Assembly (NCBI GenBank): GCA_016716235.1
Contig: JADJWS010000001.1
Span: 434,001-498,000 of the forward strand
Source of the DNA: Candidatus Defluviilinea gracilis
GTDB lineage: Bacteria; Chloroflexota; Anaerolineae; Anaerolineales; Villigracilaceae
Reading direction: 5' to 3'
Length of the DNA: 64,000 nucleotides
Shown here: positions 8,641 to 17,866 of the stretch, one piece after another
Layout: each line of letters begins with the position of its first letter
How positions within the stretch are numbered: the first letter of the stretch is position 1
The notes under the pieces: generated by a model
The model's input: the letters and a program-made list of their open reading frames with translations, nothing else
The model's database searches: none
What the model was told of the DNA's origin: nothing
Program-made: the position numbers and the translations under genes

Positions 8641-8656
8641 TTGAATTAGAGATGGC

Positions 8657-11600
8657 TCATGGTATGAGCAATGTGGCGTACATCGAAAAGCGGAAGGTAT
8701 CCGCCGTGTTCGACGAGGAGAACGCGGCAGGCAGGGACCCGAAGGGGTAGGCATAATAACGACCCGAACCCGCCACAGTCAACCTCCCTGCCAGTGTGTT
8801 GTTCTGCGGCAGGAATGCCAGCCAGTAGGTTCCCGCCGGTAGGGATGGTTGAGTCAACACAGTTCGGGTATTCCACCCCGCGACCGGCGTGAAGGCGGCT
8901 GTTTCCGCCAGCAAAGCCCCCGGGGCATTCCCCGAATCACTGTAGATGCCAAGCCGCAACTGCCCTCCTGTGGTAGACACATAATAACTCAGGCTTTGGA
9001 TGGTCGCGCCCTGCGTCAGCGTAACCTGCTGTGCCACCAACTGATTCCCCAACCCTCCATATGGGATGCTCAGCACGTTCGTTTCACCTATGATAACTGT
9101 GTCTTCCCCCCAGGTGGGGGTACTCGTGGGCGTAGGGGTAAACGTTGAAGTGACAGGCGGGGTCAAGGTTGCTGTGGGAGTTCGCGTTGAGGTGCTTGTG
9201 ATGGCTGGCGTGAATGTTGGTGTCGGCGTAGTCGGAGGGTCTACGCTTCGATAAAGAATAACCAACCCCATACTATCGGCAAATACCAGATCGGGCAGTT
9301 GGTCTCCATTGAGATCGCCAATCGCCAGATCGTCGGTATTTAAATTCGGCAAGGGGTATAACGCCTCAACGCCCATCACGCCATTTATCTCTTGCAAAAA
9401 GACGCCAGCCCGCAACCAACCATTGTGCGCGACAATTACGTCTTCCAAACCGTCAGAGTTAACATCAGCAATATCAACTGCTTCGGGAATATCATAAGCC
9501 GGGTAGGAAACAGATGGCTGAAGGTTCCCATTGGCATCTTGCGCAAAAACCGCAATGTTCGAACTTGGGCTGTTGCCTCCATAACTGAGCGTAATATCCA
9601 ACCGTCCATCGCCGGTTACGTCTCCAATCGCAATTCCCTTACTGAGGCAGGGTGATGCGCATGCCGCAATGGAGTAATTCGAGGCTGTAGTCAGCGATCC
9701 ATTCGTATTTTGGAGATACACCATGAGGTTGCTGTTCACATACCCCTGTCCGTTCATCTTGACGACATCGTTCAAGCCATCGCCATTGACATCTCCGATG
9801 GCTAGATCGTCAAACCCGGCGGCTACAGATGGATAGGTTGTCATGGCATTGAGCGCGCCATCCGGCTGTTGGATAAAGACGCCAATGGTCGCATGGGTGT
9901 GATGAGCGACTACAATATCGTTTAGTCCATCATTATTCACATCATCGATCGCGACCGCGTCAGGTCCCGAATTCGTGGCATAGGTTATGCGATCGGCGAA
10001 TTCGCCGGCGCTATTTTGGGCAAAAAGGCTGATCGTATTATCTGAAAAATTTACTGTGACAACATCATCCCAGCCGTCATTGTTCACATCTCCAACAGCC
10101 ATATGCTCCGCTCTGTTGCCACCCGGATACGCGCGAGGTTGAGAGAGATTGCCATTGACATCCTGGGTAAAGATCAACAGACTGGAGGGGACGCCGGAAA
10201 CATTCATTCGCACCGAAAGGGCAACATCCTGCCTATCGTCATGGTTGAAGTCTCCAACGCCTACCGCGTAGGAACTCTTCCCGCAGTTATACTGTTTGTA
10301 TGGCAGAAAGAGGGTGGCGGAGCCGGAACCATTTCCAATAACGCAACTGATACCCGAGGTAGATGTGGCAGTCGGTGTGGCAGTGGGCGATGCTATTGTC
10401 AACGTGGCATACAGCGAAAAGTGGAACGCGCCGCTGGAAGGAGCGGTCGAGTATGAAGCGGGCAATGCTCCAAAGGTGTAGCCATAGTAACGTCCCACAC
10501 CCGAATAGGAAATGCGCCCAGCGAACGAACTACTCTGCGGCAGGAACGCCAGCCAGTACGTGCCGGCGGGTAGGAGTGTGGGAGTGATGACGGGTTGTGT
10601 GTTCCAACCGGTCACCGGGGTAAACGCGGAAGTTTCCGCAACCAGCGTCCCGGGGTTCGAGCCGTTGTTGTTGTAGATGCCGAGGCGCAGTTGTCCGCTC
10701 GCTGTCGAGACGTAATAACTCAGGCTTTGAATTGTCGCGCTTTGCGAGAGGGTCACTTGCTGGGCTATCAGTTGGTTGCCGATGCCTGAATAGGCGCTGG
10801 TGAGTACGCTCGTCTCGCCCACCTGAATGGTTGCAGGGGTGGAAGTCATGGTGGGCAATGCAGTGGTTGGGATGAAAGTTGACGTTGGAGTCCGTGTTGT
10901 CGTGCGAGTTGCCGTCGGTGTGGGTGTAATTGCCGATGTGGTCGTAGGCGTGGACGTGAAAAGCGGGAGCGGAGTGCTGATCGTCGCCGTAGGCGTTATT
11001 GTTGGTGTTCGAGTTGCTGTGGCTGTGCGTGCTGCAGTGCGCGTCGGTGTTGGTGTAAGGGTATTGCTGTTCGTTGGCGTGCGTGTGACTGTTGGCGAGG
11101 GCGTGAAAGTTGGCGTAACCGTGGAGGTGTTGGTCGGAACAGAGGCGAGTGTCAACGTGGCATACAGCGAAAAGTGGAACGCGCCGCTGGATGCGGAGGT
11201 TGAATAGGAGGGAGGCAACGCTCCAAAGGCGTAGCCATAGTAACGTCCCACACCCGAATAGGAAATGCGCCCGGCGAACGAACTACTCTGCGGCAAGAAA
11301 GCCAGCCAGTACGTGCCGGCAGGTAGGAGTGTGGGAGTGATGACGGGTTGTGTGTTCCAACCTGTCACCGGGGTAAACGCGGAAGTTTCCGCAACCAGCG
11401 TCCCGGGGTTCGAGCCGTTATTGTTGTAGATGCCAAGGCGCAGTTGTCCGCTCGCTGTCGAGACGTAATAACTCAGGCTTTGAATAGTGGCGCTTTGCGA
11501 GAGGGTTACTTGTTGCGCCACAAGTTGATTGCCGATGCCGGAATAGGAGTTGGTGAGAATGCTCGTCTCGCCGATCGTGATTGGGGGAACGGGCGTGGAG

Positions 11601-13786
11601 GTTGGGGAGGAGTTCGGGGTAGCTGAGACTTCTGTTGTCGTGGGGGTTGGCACGGTGGGAGTGCGCGTTGGAGTTTTTGTGATTATTGGTGTTGAGGTAG
11701 GGATCGTTGGTGTGACGCCTAGAGTGGGTGTAGTCGTATCGGTTGGCGCCGGTGTTGGAGTTGATGGGGGTGAAACCAGGTCGCCGATGTAGCGGGCAAT
11801 GGCAATGTCATAATTAGAGCCGTTATACCGATATCCAGCTACCACGATCTTGCCATCCGCCTGGATACTGACCGAGTTTGCAATGTCATCCCGATTCATA
11901 TCGAAATCGGTAATCACGAGACCATCCGAGTCGAATGTAGAATCGATCAGACCATTAGGATGAAAACGAGCTATCGCAAAATCATAATCACGGTTCGAAT
12001 AGCCGGCAATAACAATTTTTCCATTTGACTGCAATACAAGATCGCTGGCGGTTGGAGAATTCAACATTCCAGGATAAGCAGTTGAAGTCTTTCCATCCAA
12101 ATCAAAAGATGGATCTAGCGCCCCGGTATTGGAATATCGAGCCACCAAGAAACGATCTTCACTATAGCCTCCCAAAACGATCTTACCATCGGGCTGAAGC
12201 GCAACAAAACCGCCTCGCTCAGAGCCTACCCCAAAATCAGTGATTACTTTTCCATCTACATCGAAGCCGGGGTCCAGATTCCCGGCGCTGTCAAAACGTA
12301 AGAGGGCAAGATCCGTATCGCTCCCATTATACGCTCTGCCGCCGATTAAGATTTTCCCATCAGGTTGGATGGCGATCGAAGAGGCAAACTCATCGCTCCC
12401 AGTCCCTACCTCAGTAGAGACCATGCCATCACCGTCGAACGTCGGATCAAGCGATCCATCCGAGGTATAGCGCAGTAATACGATGTCGTTATCATTTATG
12501 CCTACATTTTTATAGCCGGTAAGGACAATTTTTCCATCCGTCTGAACGGCGACGCTGGTCGCCAATTCGTGACTACTGTTAAGATCGGTGACAGCTTTTC
12601 CGTCTGCGCTGAAACTCGAGTCCAGCGATCCATCGGTGTTATAGCGCGCCACAGCGATTTTTGCTCCACCATTGAAGGGTCCGATTTCAGAATATCCGAC
12701 TACCACAATTTTCCAGTCAGGCTGAATGGCCATTGCCATCGGAACCTCGCTTGCTCCGAAATCTGTTGTGACAATGCCATCAAAATCGAAACTTGCGTCC
12801 AGCGAGCCATCGGGGTTATATCGTGCCACAAAAAAGTCATCGCCGTTGGAAGTACCGAAACTGCCTACGACAAGGATATTACCATCTGGCTGGATTGCAA
12901 CCGCGCGCGCTTCATCGTGATAATTCCCAATCGCCGTGGTCACCAACCCATCGCCATCGAAGGTCGAATCTAAACTGCCATTTCCTGAAGTCCCTGTCGT
13001 AAACTCCCACCAATCCCCGTTGTTTGCATAGGTCGTTCCCGTTGTATTATTCGCCCTCACCTGCCAGTAGAAAGTTGTATTCGATGGTAAATCCTGCAAA
13101 GCGGCGTTGGTGTCATACGTTCCCAGCCAATACTTTCCGGTCCAGTTGGTATCGCAAGAGTTGTTATCGACCGTATCAAAGCAATACTCGTAATCCACTG
13201 CCCCGAGGCTGGAGTTCCACTGTAAGAAAAGACCGGTAGGCGATATGAGAGCCGCATCTGCCGGGCTTGCTTTGCTGAAAGTATCCGGCGGCAGGAGGAG
13301 CGTCAGGGAAGCCTCTGCGCTAAACTCGCGCCCGGTGTTCAATTCGCCCTTGAACGTGGTCTTCAACACCACCGCGTAATCACGGATTTCATGCGCCTTC
13401 TCCGCGACCGCTTTAGGCAAATAGATTAGTTCATTCCAATCGGTTGTTCCTGCTGAATTAAGCGGGATGTTGGCTCTAAATGGTCCAAAGGATTCGCTGA
13501 CCGGCACATCATACTGGGTGAAAAACTGATACGTTCGGCTTGTGATTTTGCCTGATAGATGACCCAATTCAGAAATGCGATACGGAACAAGTCTGCTTTC
13601 CCCGCTTCCCATACCCACCGGGTAACGGGGAGTCTCGACACTGACTTTCGAGAAGGTGGCGCTGTCATCGGCAAAGGCGTTTGTATTGCCTGCCGCTTGA
13701 CTCGGGTTCACCCTCATCAACCCCACAAGGAATGCAACGATCAAGAAAGCTCGCGCAACAAATCCGATTCTAGATAGATTGAACAT
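8657..13786 (-). CDS. Large secreted surface protein with delta-60 and FG-GAP repeats
   Basis: A 1709-aa protein with a signal peptide (residues 1-32, ending SQAA). A beta-rich region and a fibronectin-III-like stretch lie at ~180-268. Delta-60 repeats (DPTFDGDGMV..., IAIQPDGKIL) cover ~270-665. A Thr/Pro-rich linker is followed by the first copy of a ~145-aa domain (~736-880), another linker, a second almost identical copy (~986-1131), seven or so FG-GAP/VCBS-type repeats (IAIGDVNGDGLNDVV, ~1148-1511) and a third, diverged copy at the C-terminus (~1563-1709). No anchor helix is seen. The protein is probably secreted or adhesive; FG-GAP loops (DVNNDGLND) suggest Ca2+ binding. AGAGGAG precedes the ATG. 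It may be the largest surface protein of the region, and its ligand is unknown. Confidence 0.85.
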   Translation of the reverse strand: MFNLSRIGFVARAFLIVAFLVGLMRVNPSQAAGNTNAFADDSATFSKVSVETPRYPVGMGSGESRLVPYRISELGHLSGKITSRTYQFFTQYDVPVSESFGPFRANIPLNSAGTTDWNELIYLPKAVAEKAHEIRDYAVVLKTTFKGELNTGREFSAEASLTLLLPPDTFSKASPADAALISPTGLFLQWNSSLGAVDYEYCFDTVDNNSCDTNWTGKYWLGTYDTNAALQDLPSNTTFYWQVRANNTTGTTYANNGDWWEFTTGTSGNGSLDSTFDGDGLVTTAIGNYHDEARAVAIQPDGNILVVGSFGTSNGDDFFVARYNPDGSLDASFDFDGIVTTDFGASEVPMAMAIQPDWKIVVVGYSEIGPFNGGAKIAVARYNTDGSLDSSFSADGKAVTDLNSSHELATSVAVQTDGKIVLTGYKNVGINDNDIVLLRYTSDGSLDPTFDGDGMVSTEVGTGSDEFASSIAIQPDGKILIGGRAYNGSDTDLALLRFDSAGNLDPGFDVDGKVITDFGVGSERGGFVALQPDGKIVLGGYSEDRFLVARYSNTGALDPSFDLDGKTSTAYPGMLNSPTASDLVLQSNGKIVIAGYSNRDYDFAIARFHPNGLIDSTFDSDGLVITDFDMNRDDIANSVSIQADGKIVVAGYRYNGSNYDIAIARYIGDLVSPPSTPTPAPTDTTTPTLGVTPTIPTSTPIITKTPTRTPTVPTPTTTEVSATPNSSPTSTPVPPITIGETSILTNSYSGIGNQLVAQQVTLSQSATIQSLSYYVSTASGQLRLGIYNNNGSNPGTLVAETSAFTPVTGWNTQPVITPTLLPAGTYWLAFLPQSSSFAGRISYSGVGRYYGYAFGALPPSYSTSASSGAFHFSLYATLTLASVPTNTSTVTPTFTPSPTVTRTPTNSNTLTPTPTRTAARTATATRTPTITPTATISTPLPLFTSTPTTTSAITPTPTATRTTTRTPTSTFIPTTALPTMTSTPATIQVGETSVLTSAYSGIGNQLIAQQVTLSQSATIQSLSYYVSTASGQLRLGIYNNNGSNPGTLVAETSAFTPVTGWNTQPVITPTLLPAGTYWLAFLPQSSSFAGRISYSGVGRYYGYTFGALPASYSTAPSSGAFHFSLYATLTIASPTATPTATSTSGISCVIGNGSGSATLFLPYKQYNCGKSSYAVGVGDFNHDDRQDVALSVRMNVSGVPSSLLIFTQDVNGNLSQPRAYPGGNRAEHMAVGDVNNDGWDDVVTVNFSDNTISLFAQNSAGEFADRITYATNSGPDAVAIDDVNNDGLNDIVVAHHTHATIGVFIQQPDGALNAMTTYPSVAAGFDDLAIGDVNGDGLNDVVKMNGQGYVNSNLMVYLQNTNGSLTTASNYSIAACASPCLSKGIAIGDVTGDGRLDITLSYGGNSPSSNIAVFAQDANGNLQPSVSYPAYDIPEAVDIADVNSDGLEDVIVAHNGWLRAGVFLQEINGVMGVEALYPLPNLNTDDLAIGDLNGDQLPDLVFADSMGLVILYRSVDPPTTPTPTFTPAITSTSTRTPTATLTPPVTSTFTPTPTSTPTWGEDTVIIGETNVLSIPYGGLGNQLVAQQVTLTQGATIQSLSYYVSTTGGQLRLGIYSDSGNAPGALLAETAAFTPVAGWNTRTVLTQPSLPAGTYWLAFLPQNNTLAGRLTVAGSGRYYAYPFGSLPAAFSSSNTADTFRFSMYATLLIP
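10391..10830 (-). repeat. Domain repeat copy 2 inside the 1709-aa gene
   Basis: Nearly identical at the DNA level to 11145-11584 (offset 754 bp), suggesting recent duplication or gene conversion. A diverged third copy covers 8657-9100. Confidence 0.85.
11145..11584 (-). repeat. Domain repeat copy 1 inside the 1709-aa gene
   Basis: The partner of 10391-10830. It encodes the same ~145-residue unit (TYWLAFLPQSSSFAGRIS...) with only a few substitutions. Confidence 0.85.
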
Positions 13787-13849
13787 GGTTGTCTCCTCTG
13801 GAGGGAAATCCTCCCTGCTTTAACTGATCCACCGTATTGCCAGAAATTT

Positions 13850-13879
13850 ATTTTATGGCGCAATGCTGATCATAGTCAA
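13850..13879 (-). promoter_or_regulatory. Candidate promoter of the 1709-aa surface protein
   Basis: Minus strand TTGACT, 18-bp spacer, TAAAAT, about 65 bp upstream of the ATG. Confidence 0.5.
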
Positions 13880-13963
13880 GAGATGGATGTCACAGTTTTG
13901 TTACACGGAGAGGGGAAGCAAAACATCAAATGAAATACTACTTACCTGAGAGTTTATAACGTT

Positions 13964-14032
13964 CGCAGTTGGCGGGCAGTTGTACTGCCGTCGTCATAGC
14001 GCAACTTCGACGAAACAGGTTCAACTGCGTAA
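13964..14032 (+). repeat. Dispersed ~80-bp element, copy 1 (degenerate ends)
   Basis: It shares CGCAGTTGGCGGGCAGTTG, ACTGCCG and AACAGGTTCAACTGCGTAA with the copies at 19769-19850 and 28132-28214, but the outer AGGACT ends are decayed. Confidence 0.75.
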
Positions 14033-14339
14033 CTCTTACAGGTTTAAAAGTACCCGCGCCGAACGCAAGCGGGAGGTAAATGCTGATAATTTTTTTCGTC
14101 TTTTCTGAAAACTCTACGTTCAACATCATTTTTCCACGTCCCCAAAAAGAAACTGTCGGGCGATGAGATGAATATCACGGCGCAAGGTTGCCCGACGATG
14201 AAAACCGTCCATGAATGAAAAGCCGCGCATCAACGAATGGAGGAAGAATTCGTGAATGGATTACCCGGCATACGCGCCCCGTTACAAACTTTGCGCTGTA
14301 CTACGAAAAGCGCCTAACACAAAGATTTATCTATACAAC

Positions 14340-14368
14340 TTGAATTTTCCCCCCATTTATGCTATCAA
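14340..14368 (+). promoter_or_regulatory. Candidate promoter of the MBL-fold gene
   Basis: TTGAAT, 17-bp spacer, TATCAA, followed by an AAGGA ribosome binding site and the ATG. Confidence 0.4.
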
Positions 14369-14395
14369 TAGGAAAATTTTCCCCAAGGATCTTGA

Positions 14396-15220
14396 ATGCA
14401 CCGAGAACGCGTATCTGAAAATGTATATTGGTTCCAAAGCGAAGTGTATGCGCAGGTGACGGCAGGCGTCATCGCCGGGCCGCAGTGGGCGGTGGTGATC
14501 GACACCCTCGCCCTGCCCGACGAAACCCTGAGCATCCGCGAATTCATCGAACACGAATTGAACGTCCCCGTCCGCTATGTGATCAACACCCACTACCACG
14601 CCGACCACGCCTGGGGCAACTGCTTCTTCCCCGGCGCCACCATCGTCGCGCACGAACACTGCCGCGCCATGCTCGAAGAACGCGGCATCCCCTCGCTCGA
14701 AGCCGCCAAACGGCAAAACCCCGCCATGCGACAAGTCAAGATCGCCCTGCCGCACATGACCTTCAAAGCCGGCGAACTCACCCTGCGCGTCGGCAAGAAG
14801 AACCTGATCCTCTCCACGACGCCCGGTCACAGCGGTGATGGCATCTCGGTGCTGGTGGAGGAAGACCGCATCCTCTTCGCAGGGGATGCCTTTATGCCCA
14901 TCCCCTACATCGTCGACGGCGACGCGGACGACATTATGACCTCCATCAAACACATCGGGCGCATGGGGCTGGAAAACATCGTCCAAGGTCACGGCGATGT
15001 TATTCTGCGCGGCGAGATCGACGCGGCGGTCAAGGAAAACCTCAATTACCTGACAACCATCAAAAGATCGGTGAAATCCGCATCGAAGCGTAAGAACGCC
15101 GAAGAACTCATCGAACAGATCAGTATCGAGTCATGCGGCAAGAGCCGCGTTTACCTCGGCGGGCTTGCCGAACAACTACACCGCAGAAATTTACAAGCCC
15201 TGCTCCAATCCATGAGTTAA
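14396..15220 (+). CDS. MBL-fold metallo-hydrolase
   Basis: A 274-aa metallo-beta-lactamase-fold hydrolase. The metal motif THYHADH lies at ~62-68, with TPGHSGDG for the third His, FAGDAF for the bridging Asp and VQGHGDV for the final His. The binuclear Zn/Fe site is therefore complete. The length and the short HADH core fit general cyclase- or glyoxalase-like members, but the substrate cannot be told. No signal peptide is present, so it is cytoplasmic. It stands alone between repeat-rich intergenic regions. Confidence 0.85.
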   Translation: MHRERVSENVYWFQSEVYAQVTAGVIAGPQWAVVIDTLALPDETLSIREFIEHELNVPVRYVINTHYHADHAWGNCFFPGATIVAHEHCRAMLEERGIPSLEAAKRQNPAMRQVKIALPHMTFKAGELTLRVGKKNLILSTTPGHSGDGISVLVEEDRILFAGDAFMPIPYIVDGDADDIMTSIKHIGRMGLENIVQGHGDVILRGEIDAAVKENLNYLTTIKRSVKSASKRKNAEELIEQISIESCGKSRVYLGGLAEQLHRRNLQALLQSMS

Positions 15221-15699
15221 CAGACGCCATAAAGCGCGATTGATCTTGCGAGGGAGCGTCTAAAATCGAACCCATCCACGATCATGTTACCCTGAGAGAG
15301 TGTTTCTTAGCGCCTTTTTGCTCTCACAGGGTCTGTGACCCTGTGAAATGCGGCGGTCACAGACCGCCTTAGAGCGTAACCGCGTAACGCGAGACTGCGA
15401 AGCGTCTCGCGTGTTAGGCTACCCTTGCGCAAGAGCGACATAAATGACGCATTACGAGAACCGACTTGACCTCAACTGCGTAACATCAGTTTCTTAAGAC
15501 ACAGATAACATGGATTTCACGGAGAAAACCATATAAAAATCCGTGTTTGGCCGTGTAATCCGTCAAACTTGTACTGCGACTGAAAGAAGCGTCGAAGTAT
15601 CCGTGTACTGAAGAAACAGTGTCTGAGTGAAAGCGAGGGGGCTCTGAGTTAAGGGCAATGTGAATCTTGCCATACATGCGCGCCGAGTCTCCCCTCTCG
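15221..15699. other. Repeat-rich intergenic region
   Basis: No gene is seen. It contains hairpins at 15325-15345 (CACAGGGTC/GACCCTGTG), 15352-15368 (GGCGGTC/GACCGCC) and 15387-15412 (ACGCGAGAC/GTCTCGCGT). A block at ~15495-15560 (CACAGATAACATGGATTTCACGG ... AATCCGTGT) resembles dispersed 'GATTTCACGGA' repeats. The first 40 bases (CAGACGC ... GCGTCT) may be the MBL-gene terminator. Confidence 0.55.
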
Positions 15700-16839
15700 C
15701 TACTTTCCAATCACCCCGCTTGCCGACAACTCGTCAAGTTCTTCCGCTGAGAAAAACTCCCCAAGGACTTCACGCGTCTGCTCACCCAGTTTCGGAACTG
15801 GACGTTCCCCGCCTCGCGCGAACACAAACGGAGAATTCAACCCCACCGCCCTGCCATCCACTTCGCGGACAAACCCGCGAGCCCTCACCTGCGGATGAGC
15901 CAGCATCTCTTCGAACGACAAGACCGGCTCGACGCACCCATCCGTGTTTGAAAATGCTTCCAACCATTCAGCCAGCGACCTCGCCTTGAAGATCGCCGCC
16001 ACTTCATCTTTAATTGCCCGGTCGAATTGACGTTTGACCAGTTCATCCCTGCCGGTCACCCGGCAGAAATCGTTCCAGAAGGGGGGTTCGAGCGCGGCGA
16101 GGGTTAGGAACTTCCCATCCGCAGTTTCATAAATGTTATAGCAAGCCAGCCCGCCCTGCAGAGGGAGCGTGCCCCCGGCAAATGGAACACCGCTGAAGTG
16201 AGCCGCACCCGCCTGGGGAATCGTCAACGCGAGCATCCCATCGAACAACGCCAGATCGAGATATGCGCCATTCCCTGAGGTTTGCTTTCCGATCACCGCG
16301 CTTAAAATGGCAAGCCCCGCCAGCATCGCGCCGCTTAAATCAGCAATGGTCACGCCGAAGGGAATCGGCGCCTGCCCCTCTTTCGCGTTCAATGCCAGCG
16401 CGCCGCTGATCGCCGCATAGTTCAGGTCGTGTCCCGCGCGTCGGCTTAACGGACCCTCCTGCCCATACCCCGAGAGGGAACAATAGACCAAGTTTGGTTT
16501 CACCGCTTTGAGCGATTCGTACCCGATCTTATATCGCTCAACAACCCCGGGACGAAACCCTTCGATCACCACATCGGCAGTTTCTACAAGTTTCATGAAC
16601 GCGTCGCGCCCACGCGGGTTGCGATAGTTGACCGCGACGCTTTTCTTTCCCTGATTGATCATTTCGAACAAGCCGCCCAATCCCATTTCGGCGGGAGCCA
16701 GCCGCGCATAATCGCCCGCGGTTGGCGTTTCCACTTTGATCACCTCCGCGCCGAGGTCGGCGAGTAGTTGCGTCAGGAACGGACCCGGCAACAGGCGCGT
16801 GAGATCGAGGATGCGAATTCCCTTGAGGGGCTGAATCAT
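15700..16839 (-). CDS. CaiB/BaiF family CoA-transferase or racemase
   Basis: A 379-aa class III CoA-transferase-family protein. Seen: LKGIRILDLTRLLPGPFLTQ at the N-terminus, ADLGAEVIKVE, GFRPGVVERYKIGY, LVYCSLSGYGQEGP, and RAGHDLNYAAISGAL. The HD pair in the last motif is placed as in alpha-methylacyl-CoA racemase. Either a racemase or a CoA-transferase is therefore possible, and the sequence alone does not settle it. CGGAG precedes the ATG. It is monocistronic. Confidence 0.85.
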   Translation of the reverse strand: MIQPLKGIRILDLTRLLPGPFLTQLLADLGAEVIKVETPTAGDYARLAPAEMGLGGLFEMINQGKKSVAVNYRNPRGRDAFMKLVETADVVIEGFRPGVVERYKIGYESLKAVKPNLVYCSLSGYGQEGPLSRRAGHDLNYAAISGALALNAKEGQAPIPFGVTIADLSGAMLAGLAILSAVIGKQTSGNGAYLDLALFDGMLALTIPQAGAAHFSGVPFAGGTLPLQGGLACYNIYETADGKFLTLAALEPPFWNDFCRVTGRDELVKRQFDRAIKDEVAAIFKARSLAEWLEAFSNTDGCVEPVLSFEEMLAHPQVRARGFVREVDGRAVGLNSPFVFARGGERPVPKLGEQTREVLGEFFSAEELDELSASGVIGK

Positions 16840-16923
16840 AAATGTCTCCGGTTCATCTTGTACAAGAAGAGCCTTTGTTTGCCGCGGTCATCAGGGACGC
16901 GAGAGGTAGTCTATTTGTCCGGG

Positions 16924-16945
16924 CGCAAAATGAATTTTGCGGTAC
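16924..16945. repeat. Dispersed hairpin repeat, variant
   Basis: CGCAAAATGAATTTTGCGGTAC, a compensated variant of the hairpin at 6893-6914 and 27262-27283. Both arms changed together (GT/AC to AT/AT), which keeps pairing. Confidence 0.65.
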
Positions 16946-16985
16946 GAACCGCATGATGAATAGCCCCCGCAAAAACATGCGCGGG

Positions 16986-17684
16986 CTATTTTGAATCGCG
17001 CGATGCCCCGGCGGCTTTTTCTTTGCGCGCGCGCAACCAACCGGCGAGGCTGATGCTGATCACGCGTTCGTTGCCGGCAAATATTTTTTGGATGTTTGGT
17101 CTCAACGCCCAGATCAACAAGATCTCGGCGATCAACCCGTAGAGCACATTGGTCCACGGCATCAAGCCCAGCGAGGCGCGCACAGCGAACACCACGATAA
17201 TGCCCAAGCCCACCGTCAGCGTTGCCACCGATGCCATGCCCAGCGTGAACAGCACAAACGCGCCGATCACAAATACGATGGGGAACGTCCAACTCCACAA
17301 GCCGACTGCGCCACCCAACGCCGGCATTGCCCCCGCCCCGCCGCGCAATCGGAAACGCCCGTTGGCATCGCGCTCGGCGAGAAAGATCGAATAGTTATGC
17401 CCAAGGATCGCCGCCAGCCCCGCCAGCACATGCGCCAGGCTCGCCTCTGGAGTGATCGAACGCGCAACCCACACGGCAACAGCGGCTTTGACAATGTCGA
17501 GGATCGCGGTGGCAAACCCGATCCCGAACCCCGCCGCGCGAAATGCGTTCGTCCCGCCGGTGCGCCCGCTTTCAACCTCTCGCAAATCTTTGCCGGTTTT
17601 CAATTTGACGAGAATCAACCCCACAGGTATCGAGCCTAGCAGATATCCGACGAGCACCGCAACAATATCGAGCGCAATTTGCAT
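16986..17684 (-). CDS. plsY: PlsY-like glycerol-3-phosphate acyltransferase, divergent
   Basis: A 232-aa membrane protein of the PlsY family, which moves an acyl group from acyl-phosphate to glycerol-3-phosphate in phospholipid synthesis. Motif 1 (GYLLGSIPVGLI) and motif 2 (SGRTGGTNAFRAAG) are clear. Motif 3 keeps GH (LGHNYSIFL), but the usual Lys-Gly-Gly-Lys-Gly segment reads FRLRGGAGAMP, with a short insertion (AERDANGR). About six membrane helices are present. The start at 17684 (MQIALD) is preferred over the in-frame ATG six codons upstream. Substrate or activity may be altered. Confidence 0.8.
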   Translation of the reverse strand: MQIALDIVAVLVGYLLGSIPVGLILVKLKTGKDLREVESGRTGGTNAFRAAGFGIGFATAILDIVKAAVAVWVARSITPEASLAHVLAGLAAILGHNYSIFLAERDANGRFRLRGGAGAMPALGGAVGLWSWTFPIVFVIGAFVLFTLGMASVATLTVGLGIIVVFAVRASLGLMPWTNVLYGLIAEILLIWALRPNIQKIFAGNERVISISLAGWLRARKEKAAGASRDSK

Positions 17685-17866
17685 TTCACTTCCTCCAAGC
17701 ATAGTCTACAACAAAAAACACGTAATCATCTTGCGAGTTTCTCTATTTCACAAGCTCAGCGCGGACCCGATCACCTACCCCCGCGACCCTGAAGCCGCGC
17801 CTACGCTGGGCGAGGCAGTTGCAGGTCCGGTCAGAGGCGAGTGGGAGAGTCTGCGCGCGAATGATC

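Larger units (their letters stand above)
13787..14395. other. Intergenic region between divergent genes
   Basis: It holds promoters for both flanking genes, one copy of an ~80-bp dispersed element (13964-14032) and a hairpin with arms GTCGGGC (14155-14161) and GCCCGAC (14190-14196). No RNA gene or convincing ORF was recognised in the rest. Confidence 0.6.
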
